Source: Fibrobacter sp. UBA4297
GTDB lineage: Bacteria; Fibrobacterota; Fibrobacteria; Fibrobacterales; Fibrobacteraceae
Direction of reading: 5' to 3'
DNA: 64,000 nucleotides
Assembly: GCF_002394865.1 (NCBI RefSeq)
Contig: NZ_DGUZ01000017.1
Location: 248,001-312,000 of the forward strand
Both the position numbers and the translations under genes were made by a program. Positions 1-8,917 of this stretch are shown here, one piece after another. Position 1 is the stretch's first letter; every line of letters begins with the position of its first letter. Under the pieces are notes generated by a model. It did no database searches. It was not told the origin of the DNA and saw nothing but the letters and a program-made list of their open reading frames with translations.

Positions 1-167
1 CCGCGACGCTTGGGCTGGGGTGCGTTGTCGGTGTTTTCTGGAAGCTTGTCGGGCGTTCCCAGATATTCGGGAACCGGGATGCCCGTGCTTTCGGGGTAAA
101 CGAGATCCGTTAAAGACGGTGTTTGAGTATTTTGTTCTGTATTATGATTCTTAGGTGTTCTGGGCAC
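1..167 (-). CDS. hypothetical protein, N-terminal part only
   Basis: A reading frame without stops runs from a GTG at 167 to the window edge. An AGGA stretch lies 7 bases before that GTG on the minus strand. The 55 visible residues begin MPRTPKNHNTEQ and are rich in Pro, Asn and Thr, as in a disordered N-terminus; no domain is recognisable. It is divergent from folK. The function cannot be told from this fragment. Confidence 0.45.
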   Translation of the reverse strand, partial: MPRTPKNHNTEQNTQTPSLTDLVYPESTGIPVPEYLGTPDKLPENTDNAPQPKRR

Positions 168-487
168 GATAGCGTCCTATAATTGATATTTCAAGAAAAT
201 GAAATAGACTATATAATGAAAAGATAATTAGGGCTAAATGCCCCACAAACTTTATTGATGATTAATATTATGTTCCGAAATTGCGGAACGGGTTAAAAGA
301 TACATTAAATTTTGTGAAATGTCATAAAAAAAATTTTTTTTTGTGAAAAATATTGCGAGTTCTTAGTTCTTAGTCACTAGTTATTGGTTCTTAGAAAATT
401 TTTTTTTTGAATCGCTAGTAACTAACGACCAATGACTAACGACCAGTGACTAGTATCTATTAACTAAAAAATGACTATATTTGTGCC
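168..487. other. AT-rich intergenic region with CTAGTTA-type repeat array
   Basis: No gene is visible in these 320 bases. The left part is AT-rich, with poly-A/T runs near 327-345. From about 360 to 470 there is an irregular array of 7-10 base words such as ACTAGTTATTGGTTC, CTAACGACC and AATGACTAAC. The array ends a few bases before the folK -7 box. Confidence 0.7.
476..483 (+). promoter_or_regulatory. -7 promoter box TATATTTG before folK
   Basis: It matches the TAnnTTTG -7 element known from Bacteroidetes. Only four bases (TGCC) separate it from the GTG start at 488, and there is no Shine-Dalgarno sequence. Transcription would start at or beside the start codon, so the mRNA may be leaderless. 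This is inference from spacing. Confidence 0.55.
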
Positions 488-997
488 GTGGATTCCTTAA
501 ATAGAGTATATATAGCACTCGGAAGTAATCTTCCTGACCGCTCGGCTCATTTGAAAGCTGGGAGGGACATGCTTCGCCGCATCAGTACCGGGGGCAGGCT
601 TGAAAGTCCGATTTACGAGACTCCGCCAGTGGGACCGGAGGGGCAGGGACCTTATTTTAACCAGGTCGTGAGCTTCTTATACGATGGCGATCCGACAAGG
701 CTTCTGTACTATTTAAAAGGCTCCGAGCTAATTCTTGGGCGCAAGGACCGTGGACATTGGAACTCCAGGGAAGTGGACTTGGATTTGCTATTCTTTGGCC
801 GCGAAGTTTGTTCTGGACGTCCGACAATTCCGCATCCCCAAATTTATAGCCGTCAGTTTGTGCTTGTTCCGTTAAACGATATTGCACCGGACTGGGTGGA
901 CCCGAAGACGAACAAGTCTGTAAAGGACTTGCTTACGGAATTGCTCTCAAAAGAAGAAAAAATCCCGTTTCGCATCATTGAAGGGGAGGAACCCTGA
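488..997 (+). CDS. folK: 2-amino-4-hydroxy-6-hydroxymethyldihydropteridine pyrophosphokinase
   Basis: This cytoplasmic folate-pathway enzyme transfers pyrophosphate from ATP to 6-hydroxymethyl-7,8-dihydropterin. The 169 residues are a normal length for the family. Residues 10-18 (ALGSNLPDR) are the family start motif. The Mg-binding pair of aspartates is in REVDLDLLFFG, at D97 and D99, and the conserved IPHP lies at about 113-116. The start is GTG at 488; no earlier start keeps the family N-terminus. Its TGA overlaps the ATG of the next gene by one base, so folK, the nucleoside kinase and panC form a tight operon. That operon joins folate, deoxynucleotide salvage and pantothenate synthesis. 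Confidence 0.94.
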   Translation: MDSLNRVYIALGSNLPDRSAHLKAGRDMLRRISTGGRLESPIYETPPVGPEGQGPYFNQVVSFLYDGDPTRLLYYLKGSELILGRKDRGHWNSREVDLDLLFFGREVCSGRPTIPHPQIYSRQFVLVPLNDIAPDWVDPKTNKSVKDLLTELLSKEEKIPFRIIEGEEP

Positions 998-1647
998 TGC
1001 TCGCTGATAAGAATATTCATTTTATGGCGATTGAAGGCGTAATCGGTGTGGGAAAAACCTCGCTTGCCCGTGCCATTTGTGAACGTTGGAACGCAATGTT
1101 TATCGAAGAGAATTTTGCTGAGAATCCGTTTCTCCCGAAGTTCTACGAAAACCGTTCGGCGTATGCATTTCAGACGCAGCTTTTCTTTTTGCTCGACCGA
1201 TTTAAGCAACTCCAGAATTCGGCGTTGCAGAGCGATTTATTCCACGATTTGCTGGTGAGTGACTACACATTCGACAAAGATCGTATCTTTGCCTCGCAGA
1301 ACCTCACCGAAAATGAACTTACAATGTATGACCAGGTGTCGAACGCTCTGAACCACGATATCCGCAAGCCTGATTACGTTGTCTACTTGCAGGCAAGCGT
1401 CTCGACACTTTTGAAACGCATCAGGGGCCGTGGCCGCGCGATGGAAAAGACCATTGACGGCAATTACCTGAGCGACTTGCAGGACCGTTACGACCATCAT
1501 TTTTGGCATTATCCTGACGCTCCTGTCTTGATTATCAATACAGACAATATTGATTTTGTCCATAACGAAAGCCATTTGCAGATGGTGTTGAACGCGATTG
1601 CGTCCTGCCCAAGTCAAACGACTTACTTTGTTCCAGAAGGTAACTAA
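997..1647 (+). CDS. deoxynucleoside kinase (dCK/dGK family)
   Basis: The product is likely a cytoplasmic salvage kinase that phosphorylates deoxynucleosides with ATP. A P-loop (GVIGVGKTS) sits at residues 14-22. The DRI segment near residues 89-92 (DKDRIFA) corresponds to the DRS motif of the dNK family, and the Arg-rich lid (LLKRIRGRGR) is near residue 140. The length of 216 residues fits the bacterial dAK/dGK group. Substrate preference cannot be read from sequence alone. Its ATG overlaps the folK stop (TGATG), which indicates translational coupling. panC follows after two bases. Confidence 0.88.
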   Translation: MLADKNIHFMAIEGVIGVGKTSLARAICERWNAMFIEENFAENPFLPKFYENRSAYAFQTQLFFLLDRFKQLQNSALQSDLFHDLLVSDYTFDKDRIFASQNLTENELTMYDQVSNALNHDIRKPDYVVYLQASVSTLLKRIRGRGRAMEKTIDGNYLSDLQDRYDHHFWHYPDAPVLIINTDNIDFVHNESHLQMVLNAIASCPSQTTYFVPEGN

Positions 1648-1649
1648 TC

Positions 1650-2501
1650 ATGCAGATAATTAAGTCTATTGATTCCCTACGTCAAACGCTTGCTCCTCTT
1701 GCGAAGGAAGGGAAAAGAATCGGTCTCGTTCCAACGATGGGGGCACTCCATGAAGGTCATGGCGCTCTTATCAAGGCATCCGTGAGCGAGTGCGATGTGA
1801 CTGTGGTGAGCGTGTTCTTGAACCCAATCCAGTTCGGAAAGAACGAAGATCTGGACAAGTATCCGAAACGCTTGGAAGCCGATGCCAAGCTTGCAGAATC
1901 CATTGGCGCCGATTATGTTTTTGCTCCGTCTGTTGTTGAAATGTACCCTGATGGCGACCCGATGACGCTTGTCCGTGATGAAGCTCTCGAAGGCATGTAC
2001 TGCGGCGCTTATCGTCCGGGACATTTCCGTGGCGTCTTGACGGTTGTTTCTAAGTTGTTCCTCATTTCTGGAGCGAATGACGCTTACTTTGGTGAAAAGG
2101 ATTACCAGCAGGTGTTCCTGATTGAAAGAATGGTGAAGGACCTGAACTTCAACATCAAGATTCACCGCGTGAAGATTGTGCGTGAAGAAAGTGGCCTTGC
2201 TCGTTCTAGCCGTAACGAATATTTGACGGAAGAAGAACGTGCTCAGGCGCTCGGCATTTACAACGGCCTGAAGGCGGCGAAGGCTGCATACGAATCTGGC
2301 GAACGCTGCGTTTCAAAGATTCGCGACTTTGTTGTAAAGTCTGTGGAAGCCGCTCATGGCGTTGTGCAGTATGTCGAAGTGGCAAACCAGAAAAACTTGC
2401 AAAAGTGCGAAGGAGTGCTTGCCGTTGAAGATAAGGTCGTCATTCTTGCTGCTGCATTCTTCGGTAAAACTCGCCTCATAGACAATATGGAGTTGAACTA
2501 G
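1650..2501 (+). CDS. panC: pantothenate synthetase
   Basis: This enzyme condenses pantoate and beta-alanine through a pantoyl-adenylate intermediate, the last step to vitamin B5, in the cytoplasm. VPTMGALHEGH at about residues 27-37 is the HIGH-type ATP motif. VFLNPIQFGKNEDLDKYP, GEKDYQQ and the KMSKS-like REESGLARSSRN region all match the family. At 283 residues it is full length. It starts two bases after the kinase stop and is the last gene of the operon. No other pantothenate gene is in the window. Confidence 0.97.
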   Translation: MQIIKSIDSLRQTLAPLAKEGKRIGLVPTMGALHEGHGALIKASVSECDVTVVSVFLNPIQFGKNEDLDKYPKRLEADAKLAESIGADYVFAPSVVEMYPDGDPMTLVRDEALEGMYCGAYRPGHFRGVLTVVSKLFLISGANDAYFGEKDYQQVFLIERMVKDLNFNIKIHRVKIVREESGLARSSRNEYLTEEERAQALGIYNGLKAAKAAYESGERCVSKIRDFVVKSVEAAHGVVQYVEVANQKNLQKCEGVLAVEDKVVILAAAFFGKTRLIDNMELN

Positions 2502-2623
2502 AACTTAGACAACTGCGTAAGGCGAGTGAAGCAGGATTGCTTGCAAGCCTATTTCCGAGCCTAGCAGTTGAGATTAGAGCGAAGCGATAATCTCACTTAG
2601 AATATTGCTTTCTATCTAAGTTC
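2501..2623. repeat. nested palindromic element between convergent genes
   Basis: The outer arms GAACTTAGA (2501-2509) and TCTAAGTTC (2615-2623) are perfect inverted repeats. Inside them CAACTGC (2510-2516) pairs with GCAGTTG (2564-2570), and GAGATTA (2570-2576) with TAATCTC (2588-2594). The element fills the gap between the panC and cyclase stops, so it may act as a two-way terminator. A near copy of the inner hairpin occurs near 29230. Confidence 0.6.
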
Positions 2624-2629
2624 TGCCAA

Positions 2630-5600
2630 CTACTTCTCCGTAGCGGTAAAGATTCCGTCCCATTTTTCGCCTGCGCTTGCAGGCGGATTTTGTTTATAGG
2701 CTAGGCAACGCTTTATATAGACTTTGCTTGGGCATGTCTTGCTGCCCGGATCGCGTTCGGGTAAGTGCGGCTCGAAATCAAGGCACTGGGTGAATAATTT
2801 GATGGCTTTATCCCAATCCATGGAAAGGTAAGCGGCCCGCGCCTGTTCCCATAGCGTACAGAGATTTTTCAGCTTGCTTGCGTTTTTATCGTTTGCGTAG
2901 GCGAGCAGTTCAAATGTCTCGACAGGATCGTCCTTACCGACAACACGGATTATGTCTAGCGAACGGTAAATGTACTGTTTGTCTATTTTCTGCTCAGCAA
3001 GCTGGTCAATTGTATTTTTGCTGACGTGGATGTAAGCTCCGTACTGCTTGGCGGCGCTTTCGAGGCGTGCGGCAAGGTTCACTTCGTCACCCATCATCGT
3101 GTAGTTTTTGCGCATGGTCGAACCCATGTTCCCGGTCACGATATTGCCTGTGTTGATACCGATTCTCATGTGCATGTTGTGGACCACTTCAGGCCATTTA
3201 TCGCCTTCACTGAGCCATTTCTTTCGGAGCCTCAAAAGCTCGGTTTGCATGTCAAGAGCCGTGTTGCAGGCGCGCTTTGCGTGGTCATCGTATTTCATCG
3301 GTGCGCCGAAGAAGGCGATAATGGCGTCTCCCTCGTATTTGTCAAGTGTTCCTTTGTTCTTGGTCGTAAGTACATCGGTCATGGCGCTCAAGTAATCGTT
3401 TAATAATTCAACGAGTTTGCTTGCGCTGCCGATTTTTTCGGAGAATGTCGAAAAGCCCTGAATGTCGGTAAAATAAGCTGAAATGACAGATTCTTCGCCG
3501 CCGAGCTGCGGGGTGATGCCGCCTGCCACCATTTCGTCAATCAGTTCCGGTGAAATGTATTGCTTGAACGAACTCTCGATAAACTTCTTTTCCTTGCTCT
3601 CGAAATAAGCCTGGATGACCATTGCGAGTGTGTTGGGGGTAATGATGGCGAGAAGTTGCTTGGATACGCCGATATAAATGTTGTGCTTAAAACAGATGTA
3701 GGCAAGGATCGTGTAGAGGATGGTAAGCGAAATCATAAAGAAGAACGACAGGAAGCTTCTGGAGTAAAGCCCGATGAGCGTGCTTATCAATGCAAGGAAT
3801 ATGACGACATAACGTTGGTAGCGTTCGTCTAAAACGGTCAAGTAGTCGTCTTCGAGGATATTCTTGATGATGTTTGCGTGTACGAGAATCGCGGGAATGT
3901 TTTCTTCGTGCGGACCGTTGACAATATCAAACAGTGCAGAAACGGAGGAGCCAAGAATAACGGTCTTTCCTGCGTATTGGTCGAGATTTGTAGAATCGCT
4001 GAAAATGTCATAGTAAGACACGTGCTTGAACGTTCTCGTCTCCGGCGAGACGCGGTTGAAACGTCCTTTGTACTTGATGAGATATTCTCCCTTCTCGCTG
4101 ATGGGAATGCGCTTGTGCGGACCGAATCGCAATTCTTCACCGGGTTTTAGGCTGTTGATTTGTTCGTCTGTGGCTTTTAAAATGTCATGTAATATGTTAT
4201 TTGTGAAAAAAGCAATGGAAGCGGACCACTCGTCTTTTGCCTTGTTGTAGCTGATGTTTAAGTGGCGCGAAAGATGCTTGTGCTCGCCAATTTTGATTTT
4301 GCTGTATGTGGGTTCATAAAAATGAATGGTGCTCAGGATGCTAGGCGTGATATAAATTTCGTCATCTTCGTTTGTAATGGTGTAGACGCCTTCGTCGTCT
4401 TCGCTTTTTGCTATCGTGAATCCGCTGTCGAGTTTTACGGATTCAGAGGTCTCTAGTCTGTTGAAAATGCTCTCTGGGAGGTGACGAAGTATGTCCGATA
4501 GCTTTGCGTTTAAATGCTGCTTGCCATCGACAAAAATATCGAAGATGATTTGTCCCTCGTTATTCCGCTTTACTGTTGTTTTTGAAGAGGTTTCGACGAG
4601 GCTTGCCTTTGCAACTCCGCTTTCCTTGATTTCTTTCATTTTTTTGCGGAGCGCTGTGAACATGGGGTATGTAAAGTTTGGATATGTTGTCTGGTATTCG
4701 CCTGCGGAATCGCGATAAATGCCAAAGGGCTTTCCGATGTCAATATATTTTCCCATTTTTATGGTGACATCTTTGGGATCTTTGTGGAACAAGTGCAATA
4801 TGGTCATCAGCGAGAGCGTTGAATAAATGCGCTGTGGGGCGAGCTTGTCGTCTTTGACGTAAGGGAACTTGTACAACATGTTGATGCGGCGGATGGTACC
4901 ATCGTTATCCGGGTAGGCGTTGACGGCTCCGATGTGGGCGCCTGCGTTTGAAAGTTCTGGAAATATGTTGTCTAAAATCTGACGTGATTCTATGTTCTGT
5001 GGCTTGTCTGCCTGATTGAGCTGGAATGTCGATGAAAAACCGATTTCCTTGGCGCGGTTCCATGTACTGAGCGGATACCAGTCGCTTTTGTTCTTGTAGT
5101 ACGACGTGGTGTTCATCAGGTAGCTGACGATGCAAATGCCAGAGTTGCGTGTGGCTTCGACAAGCAGGGAATCATAATTATAATACGACTGTATTTGCGA
5201 AAAAAGAGCGATATGGCTTGTGTCGGGGTTAAGGGTGGTGAGGATGTCATGGCATTTGGCACCTCTGCGTTTTCCAAAGTCCGCTTCCTTGAAGAGAATA
5301 TCGAATGCGATAGCGGCAGCTCCACCTTCGCTCAAGTTCTTGATGACATTAGCGTGGATGGAACGGTCCCATTCGTAGTAATGCCCTAGTTTTTGCAGGG
5401 ATTTTTCGTCAATATCGGCGATGATGATGCTCGGGTCGTTGTATGGCTTGCTTTCCATGATGACTCCGTCCTTGCGGCCGGTGGAGTCCTCGACCTCTGT
5501 ATTCATTTTGAAAAACTGGTCATAGAAAATGTTTTCTGCGGATTCTGCAATATAGTTTTTCTTGGGGTTTCCGAAGAAGAGAATGAGCAGTACGGCGATA

Positions 5601-5659
5601 GCCGTAAATGCGACCCCGAAAAAAAGTTTTTTCTGATTTTTTGAATATTTTTTTGCCAT
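2630..5659 (-). CDS. CHASE2-domain adenylate cyclase with C-terminal TPR-like segment
   Basis: This is a membrane sensor that probably makes cAMP. One membrane helix lies at about residues 12-29. A large extracytoplasmic CHASE2 region of roughly 580 residues follows, with IIIADIDEKSL near its start and TVILGSSVSALFDIV near its end. Three helices then span about 615-690, followed by a class III cyclase domain. Metal ligands are D732 (FTDIQGFS) and D778 (EGDAII). K774 and D858 suggest adenine rather than guanine. N861 and R865 in VNLAARLE are the transition-state residues, so it looks catalytically complete. A TPR-like pair of helices follows at 920-990. The last residues (NPPASAGEK) are encoded by a short palindromic repeat. 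The stimulus is unknown. Confidence 0.92.
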   Translation of the reverse strand: MAKKYSKNQKKLFFGVAFTAIAVLLILFFGNPKKNYIAESAENIFYDQFFKMNTEVEDSTGRKDGVIMESKPYNDPSIIIADIDEKSLQKLGHYYEWDRSIHANVIKNLSEGGAAAIAFDILFKEADFGKRRGAKCHDILTTLNPDTSHIALFSQIQSYYNYDSLLVEATRNSGICIVSYLMNTTSYYKNKSDWYPLSTWNRAKEIGFSSTFQLNQADKPQNIESRQILDNIFPELSNAGAHIGAVNAYPDNDGTIRRINMLYKFPYVKDDKLAPQRIYSTLSLMTILHLFHKDPKDVTIKMGKYIDIGKPFGIYRDSAGEYQTTYPNFTYPMFTALRKKMKEIKESGVAKASLVETSSKTTVKRNNEGQIIFDIFVDGKQHLNAKLSDILRHLPESIFNRLETSESVKLDSGFTIAKSEDDEGVYTITNEDDEIYITPSILSTIHFYEPTYSKIKIGEHKHLSRHLNISYNKAKDEWSASIAFFTNNILHDILKATDEQINSLKPGEELRFGPHKRIPISEKGEYLIKYKGRFNRVSPETRTFKHVSYYDIFSDSTNLDQYAGKTVILGSSVSALFDIVNGPHEENIPAILVHANIIKNILEDDYLTVLDERYQRYVVIFLALISTLIGLYSRSFLSFFFMISLTILYTILAYICFKHNIYIGVSKQLLAIITPNTLAMVIQAYFESKEKKFIESSFKQYISPELIDEMVAGGITPQLGGEESVISAYFTDIQGFSTFSEKIGSASKLVELLNDYLSAMTDVLTTKNKGTLDKYEGDAIIAFFGAPMKYDDHAKRACNTALDMQTELLRLRKKWLSEGDKWPEVVHNMHMRIGINTGNIVTGNMGSTMRKNYTMMGDEVNLAARLESAAKQYGAYIHVSKNTIDQLAEQKIDKQYIYRSLDIIRVVGKDDPVETFELLAYANDKNASKLKNLCTLWEQARAAYLSMDWDKAIKLFTQCLDFEPHLPERDPGSKTCPSKVYIKRCLAYKQNPPASAGEKWDGIFTATEK
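2669..2687. repeat. palindromic repeat inside the cyclase 3' end
   Basis: CGCCTGC and GCAGGCG are separated by four bases and form a strong hairpin within the last codons of the cyclase gene, where they encode PPASAGE. The same PASAG peptide ends the methyltransferase gene at 30015, where it again comes from a palindrome. Confidence 0.55.
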
Positions 5660-5728
5660 AACCTTAAAAAAATAATAATTGGGTAAAGAGTGTCATTTTT
5701 TGTGCTCAAGTTGTGGCTGTTATTAGAC

Positions 5729-5736
5729 TATATTTA
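5729..5736 (+). promoter_or_regulatory. -7 box TATATTTA before ftsK
   Basis: This TAnnTTTR box lies 26 bases before the TTG start chosen for ftsK. The spacing leaves room for a short leader with the GAGGAG ribosome-binding site at 5749-5754. Confidence 0.45.
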
Positions 5737-5761
5737 GTGTTGTAATTTGAGGAGCGTGTTT

Positions 5762-8700
5762 TTGGCTGTACAAAAGAAAAAAACTGTTAAGAAAACTAAG
5801 AAACCAAAAGATGAACCGAAAAAGGATATTCAGGAACCGGATTCGTACTTTATAACGATGATGGTGGGTTACCTGGTGCTGATTGCGGGTGTCATTCTTT
5901 TGCTGGGTTGCGTCACTTTCTCGATTGTGGGCAAGCAAGAAAATTGGCTTGGCGATTATTTTGGCGTCATGTTCCCGGACTTTATGACGTTCCTGTTTGG
6001 GCGCGTGGCGGTCGTTATCTTTACGGCGGCACTTATCCTTTGGGGACTTTTCATTGCGGTGGCATCGCTGCGTGCAAAATTGTTGCGCTTTGCTGTCGGG
6101 GTAAGCCTGCTTGTCGTGAACGTTTCGTTTTTGATGTCCCTCAAGAATTTTGGGGTTAAGAACGTTTCGAACGATGCTCTTTCGATGAATGGTGGCGTGT
6201 TGGGCGAGTTCTTTTTGCAGAACCTGGCGATACCCGTATTTGGAAAGGCTTCGTATGTGGCTCCACTAGTTTTGCTTTTAGTGGCGCTAGCCTTGATTCT
6301 CGTGCTTTCGTTTGGGGTGCGCCCGAGGCACTTTAAGTTTGTGGCGCAGACGATGCGCTATGTGTGTGCGGTTTTTAGTCGTCGACGTTCGATGGCTCCG
6401 ATTGAGGTCGAAACGCTCGATTTCCCTGATGTTAGCGATAAGAAGGGCAAAAAGGGCGAGGAGAAAAAGACGCTCCGCCGTGGCGTGGTGATGGAAGACG
6501 AGACGATGATTTTTGTCCCGGACTCTGCGAAAATGCGTCGCCGTGGGAAGGTGGAACCGTTTAATGCACGCCATAACTGGCTCACGGACGATTTGGATGT
6601 GAACCGCTCGGAAATGCAGACGCAGGTGGGCGAATCGTTTGGATTGCCTCAGTATGCTGCAGGGAATGCGCGCCCGCTCGATTTGCAAAATGCGTCAATT
6701 GGGAATGTCGGAAATGAGCCTGTTGGCGGAACTTTGGGTGGTGCGGACGATGATGGAGTCTATGAAGATCCGGAAATCCGTCGTTTGGAAGAAGAACTCC
6801 GCTTGAACGAACGCCACATGAATGCACTCCAGATTCTGGAAATCAAGGAACGCATCGGTGCGCTCCGCCGTGCTCGCGATTTGATTGACTGGGAAAAGGG
6901 GCATAAGGGCCGTATGCAGGTGAAGGGCGATGTGCGCCGTACGGCGGGCTCTGAAACTGTGGATGCGGTTATTGGAAATGGCGCTGCGAATGCGGGCGGC
7001 AATGCTGCAAATGTCGGCGGCGCCGTTCGTCGAACGGCGGAAAGGACTGTTGTTGGAAGAGTTGAAGTGCCGAAAGCAGCGAAAACAGCTAAATCTGCAG
7101 GGGACACCGCAAAATCTTCGACAAGCGCCAATACGATTGTCCATGACGCAACGCTTTCGGATTCTGTGGAAACTCGTGCGGCAATCCATGCCGAAGAGCT
7201 TTTGGGCGGTGATGGCGCCTACGTAGAGGATTTCCCGGGAAGCCCTGCGGTCGAAGATGATGAAACGTTTGCTCCGGTTGTGGTTGGTGCGGATGAAGTG
7301 GGTGAGGATCCGACTTTCGGTGCGACGATGGGTGGTGCAGGGAATGCTAATGGAAATGCGCGCCCGGCATCTAAACCGGCTGTTCATTCTGCTCCGATTC
7401 CTGTGGCTCCGACGGCATCTTACGACGAATACAAGATTCCTGAAATCGCAAAGATTCTCGATACGCACGAAGCGCAGACCGCGGATTACACCGAAGAAGA
7501 GTTGAATGCCATCGGCAAAATGCTTGAAGAAAAACTTGAAAACTTCAAGGTGAAGGGCCGCGTGATTGGTTGTGAAACGGGCCCGATGATTACCCGTTTT
7601 GAAGTGGAACCGGGGCCGGGCGTGAAGGTGAGCCGCTTCTCGGCATTGCAAGAAGATTTGGCGCTTCCGCTGAAGGTTTCGTCCATTCGCATTTTAGCGC
7701 CGATTCCTGGTAAGGCTGCTGTCGGTGTGGAAATTCCGAATCGCAAGTTCCAGACGGTGTTTTGCCGCGATGTGTTCATGAGCGAAAAGTTCAAGCCCGC
7801 GCACGACAAGATTCTCGTTGCGCTAGGGAAGGACATTACTGGCGAATCGTTTACAATGGACTTGGCTAAGGCTCCGCATTTGCTGATTGCCGGTCAGACG
7901 GGTTCTGGTAAGTCTGTTTGCATCAACGCGCTCATGGCGTCGATGCTCTTTAGCAAGACTCCGGATGAACTCCGCATGATTCTTGTAGACCCGAAGGCGG
8001 TGGAACTCAAGATGTACGAAAACATTCCACATCTTTTGGCGCCTGTCATCACGAAGCCCGAAATTGCAATTCAGGCGCTCCAGTGGCTCTGCTACGAGAT
8101 GGACCGCCGTACCGAAGTTTTGGCATCTGCAAAGGTGCGTAACATCGGTGGCTTTAACGCAAAGTTCGAAGCAGGCGAATTGCCAGATGAAGTCCCTGAA
8201 GAAGATCGCGGTCACCGTATGGCATTTATCGTCGTGATTATCGACGAAATGGCGGACCTCATGATGGTCGCGGGCAAGGAAATCGAAAAGTCCGTGGCGC
8301 GTTTGGCGGCTAAGGCTCGTGCCGTGGGCATCCATTTGGTGCTGGCGACACAGCGTCCGTCTGTGAAGGTCATTACGGGTATCATCAAGGCGAACTTGCC
8401 GACACGAATCAGCTTCAAGGTGGCATCCCAGATTGACGCCCGCACGGTGATGGACCATGCCGGTGCCGAAAAGCTTTTGGGCCGTGGTGACATGCTTTAC
8501 AAGGCTGTGAACGACCCGGATCCGGTGCGCGTACACGGTGCATTCCTCAGCGACGAAGAAGCCGAACGCTTGGCAGATGCCTGCTCCGACCAGAACGTGT
8601 TCTACCCGCAGGTGGAATCGTTCGATGTCTCGGGTGGCGAAGAGGGCGATGAAGAAGGCGGCGGTTCGATGAAAAACGAAAAGCTCGATAAGCTCCTGTT

Positions 8701-8914
8701 CGAAGTCGCGCAATGGGCGATTAGCGTGAACGGCCTTTCGACTTCGGCGGTGCAACGTCACTTTAGCGTGGGGTACAGCCGAGCCGGGAAGATTGTGGAC
8801 CAGCTGTATGGCCTTGGCGTGTGTGGCCCGAGCAAGGGCAACTCGAAACCGCGTGCCATGCTTATCGGAATGGACGAACTCATGCAGCTCGAACGTTCCG
8901 GGAGATTCGGGTGA
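5762..8914 (+). CDS. ftsK: DNA translocase FtsK/SpoIIIE
   Basis: This septal DNA pump clears chromosome ends during division. Four membrane helices lie in the first 190 residues. They are followed by a long, poorly conserved linker rich in Ala, Gly, Asn and Arg (about 200-560). The motor carries Walker A GQTGSGKS near residue 710 and Walker B VVIIDEMAD near 826. The C-terminal gamma winged helix (about 970-1040, SVGYSRAGKIVDQL) reads KOPS-like polar sequences. I chose TTG at 5762 because GAGGAG at 5749-5754 is 7 bases upstream; a TTG at 5747 in the same frame overlaps that site. The product of about 1050 residues is long for the family because of its linker. Confidence 0.95.
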   Translation: MAVQKKKTVKKTKKPKDEPKKDIQEPDSYFITMMVGYLVLIAGVILLLGCVTFSIVGKQENWLGDYFGVMFPDFMTFLFGRVAVVIFTAALILWGLFIAVASLRAKLLRFAVGVSLLVVNVSFLMSLKNFGVKNVSNDALSMNGGVLGEFFLQNLAIPVFGKASYVAPLVLLLVALALILVLSFGVRPRHFKFVAQTMRYVCAVFSRRRSMAPIEVETLDFPDVSDKKGKKGEEKKTLRRGVVMEDETMIFVPDSAKMRRRGKVEPFNARHNWLTDDLDVNRSEMQTQVGESFGLPQYAAGNARPLDLQNASIGNVGNEPVGGTLGGADDDGVYEDPEIRRLEEELRLNERHMNALQILEIKERIGALRRARDLIDWEKGHKGRMQVKGDVRRTAGSETVDAVIGNGAANAGGNAANVGGAVRRTAERTVVGRVEVPKAAKTAKSAGDTAKSSTSANTIVHDATLSDSVETRAAIHAEELLGGDGAYVEDFPGSPAVEDDETFAPVVVGADEVGEDPTFGATMGGAGNANGNARPASKPAVHSAPIPVAPTASYDEYKIPEIAKILDTHEAQTADYTEEELNAIGKMLEEKLENFKVKGRVIGCETGPMITRFEVEPGPGVKVSRFSALQEDLALPLKVSSIRILAPIPGKAAVGVEIPNRKFQTVFCRDVFMSEKFKPAHDKILVALGKDITGESFTMDLAKAPHLLIAGQTGSGKSVCINALMASMLFSKTPDELRMILVDPKAVELKMYENIPHLLAPVITKPEIAIQALQWLCYEMDRRTEVLASAKVRNIGGFNAKFEAGELPDEVPEEDRGHRMAFIVVIIDEMADLMMVAGKEIEKSVARLAAKARAVGIHLVLATQRPSVKVITGIIKANLPTRISFKVASQIDARTVMDHAGAEKLLGRGDMLYKAVNDPDPVRVHGAFLSDEEAERLADACSDQNVFYPQVESFDVSGGEEGDEEGGGSMKNEKLDKLLFEVAQWAISVNGLSTSAVQRHFSVGYSRAGKIVDQLYGLGVCGPSKGNSKPRAMLIGMDELMQLERSGRFG

Positions 8915-8917
8915 TTT

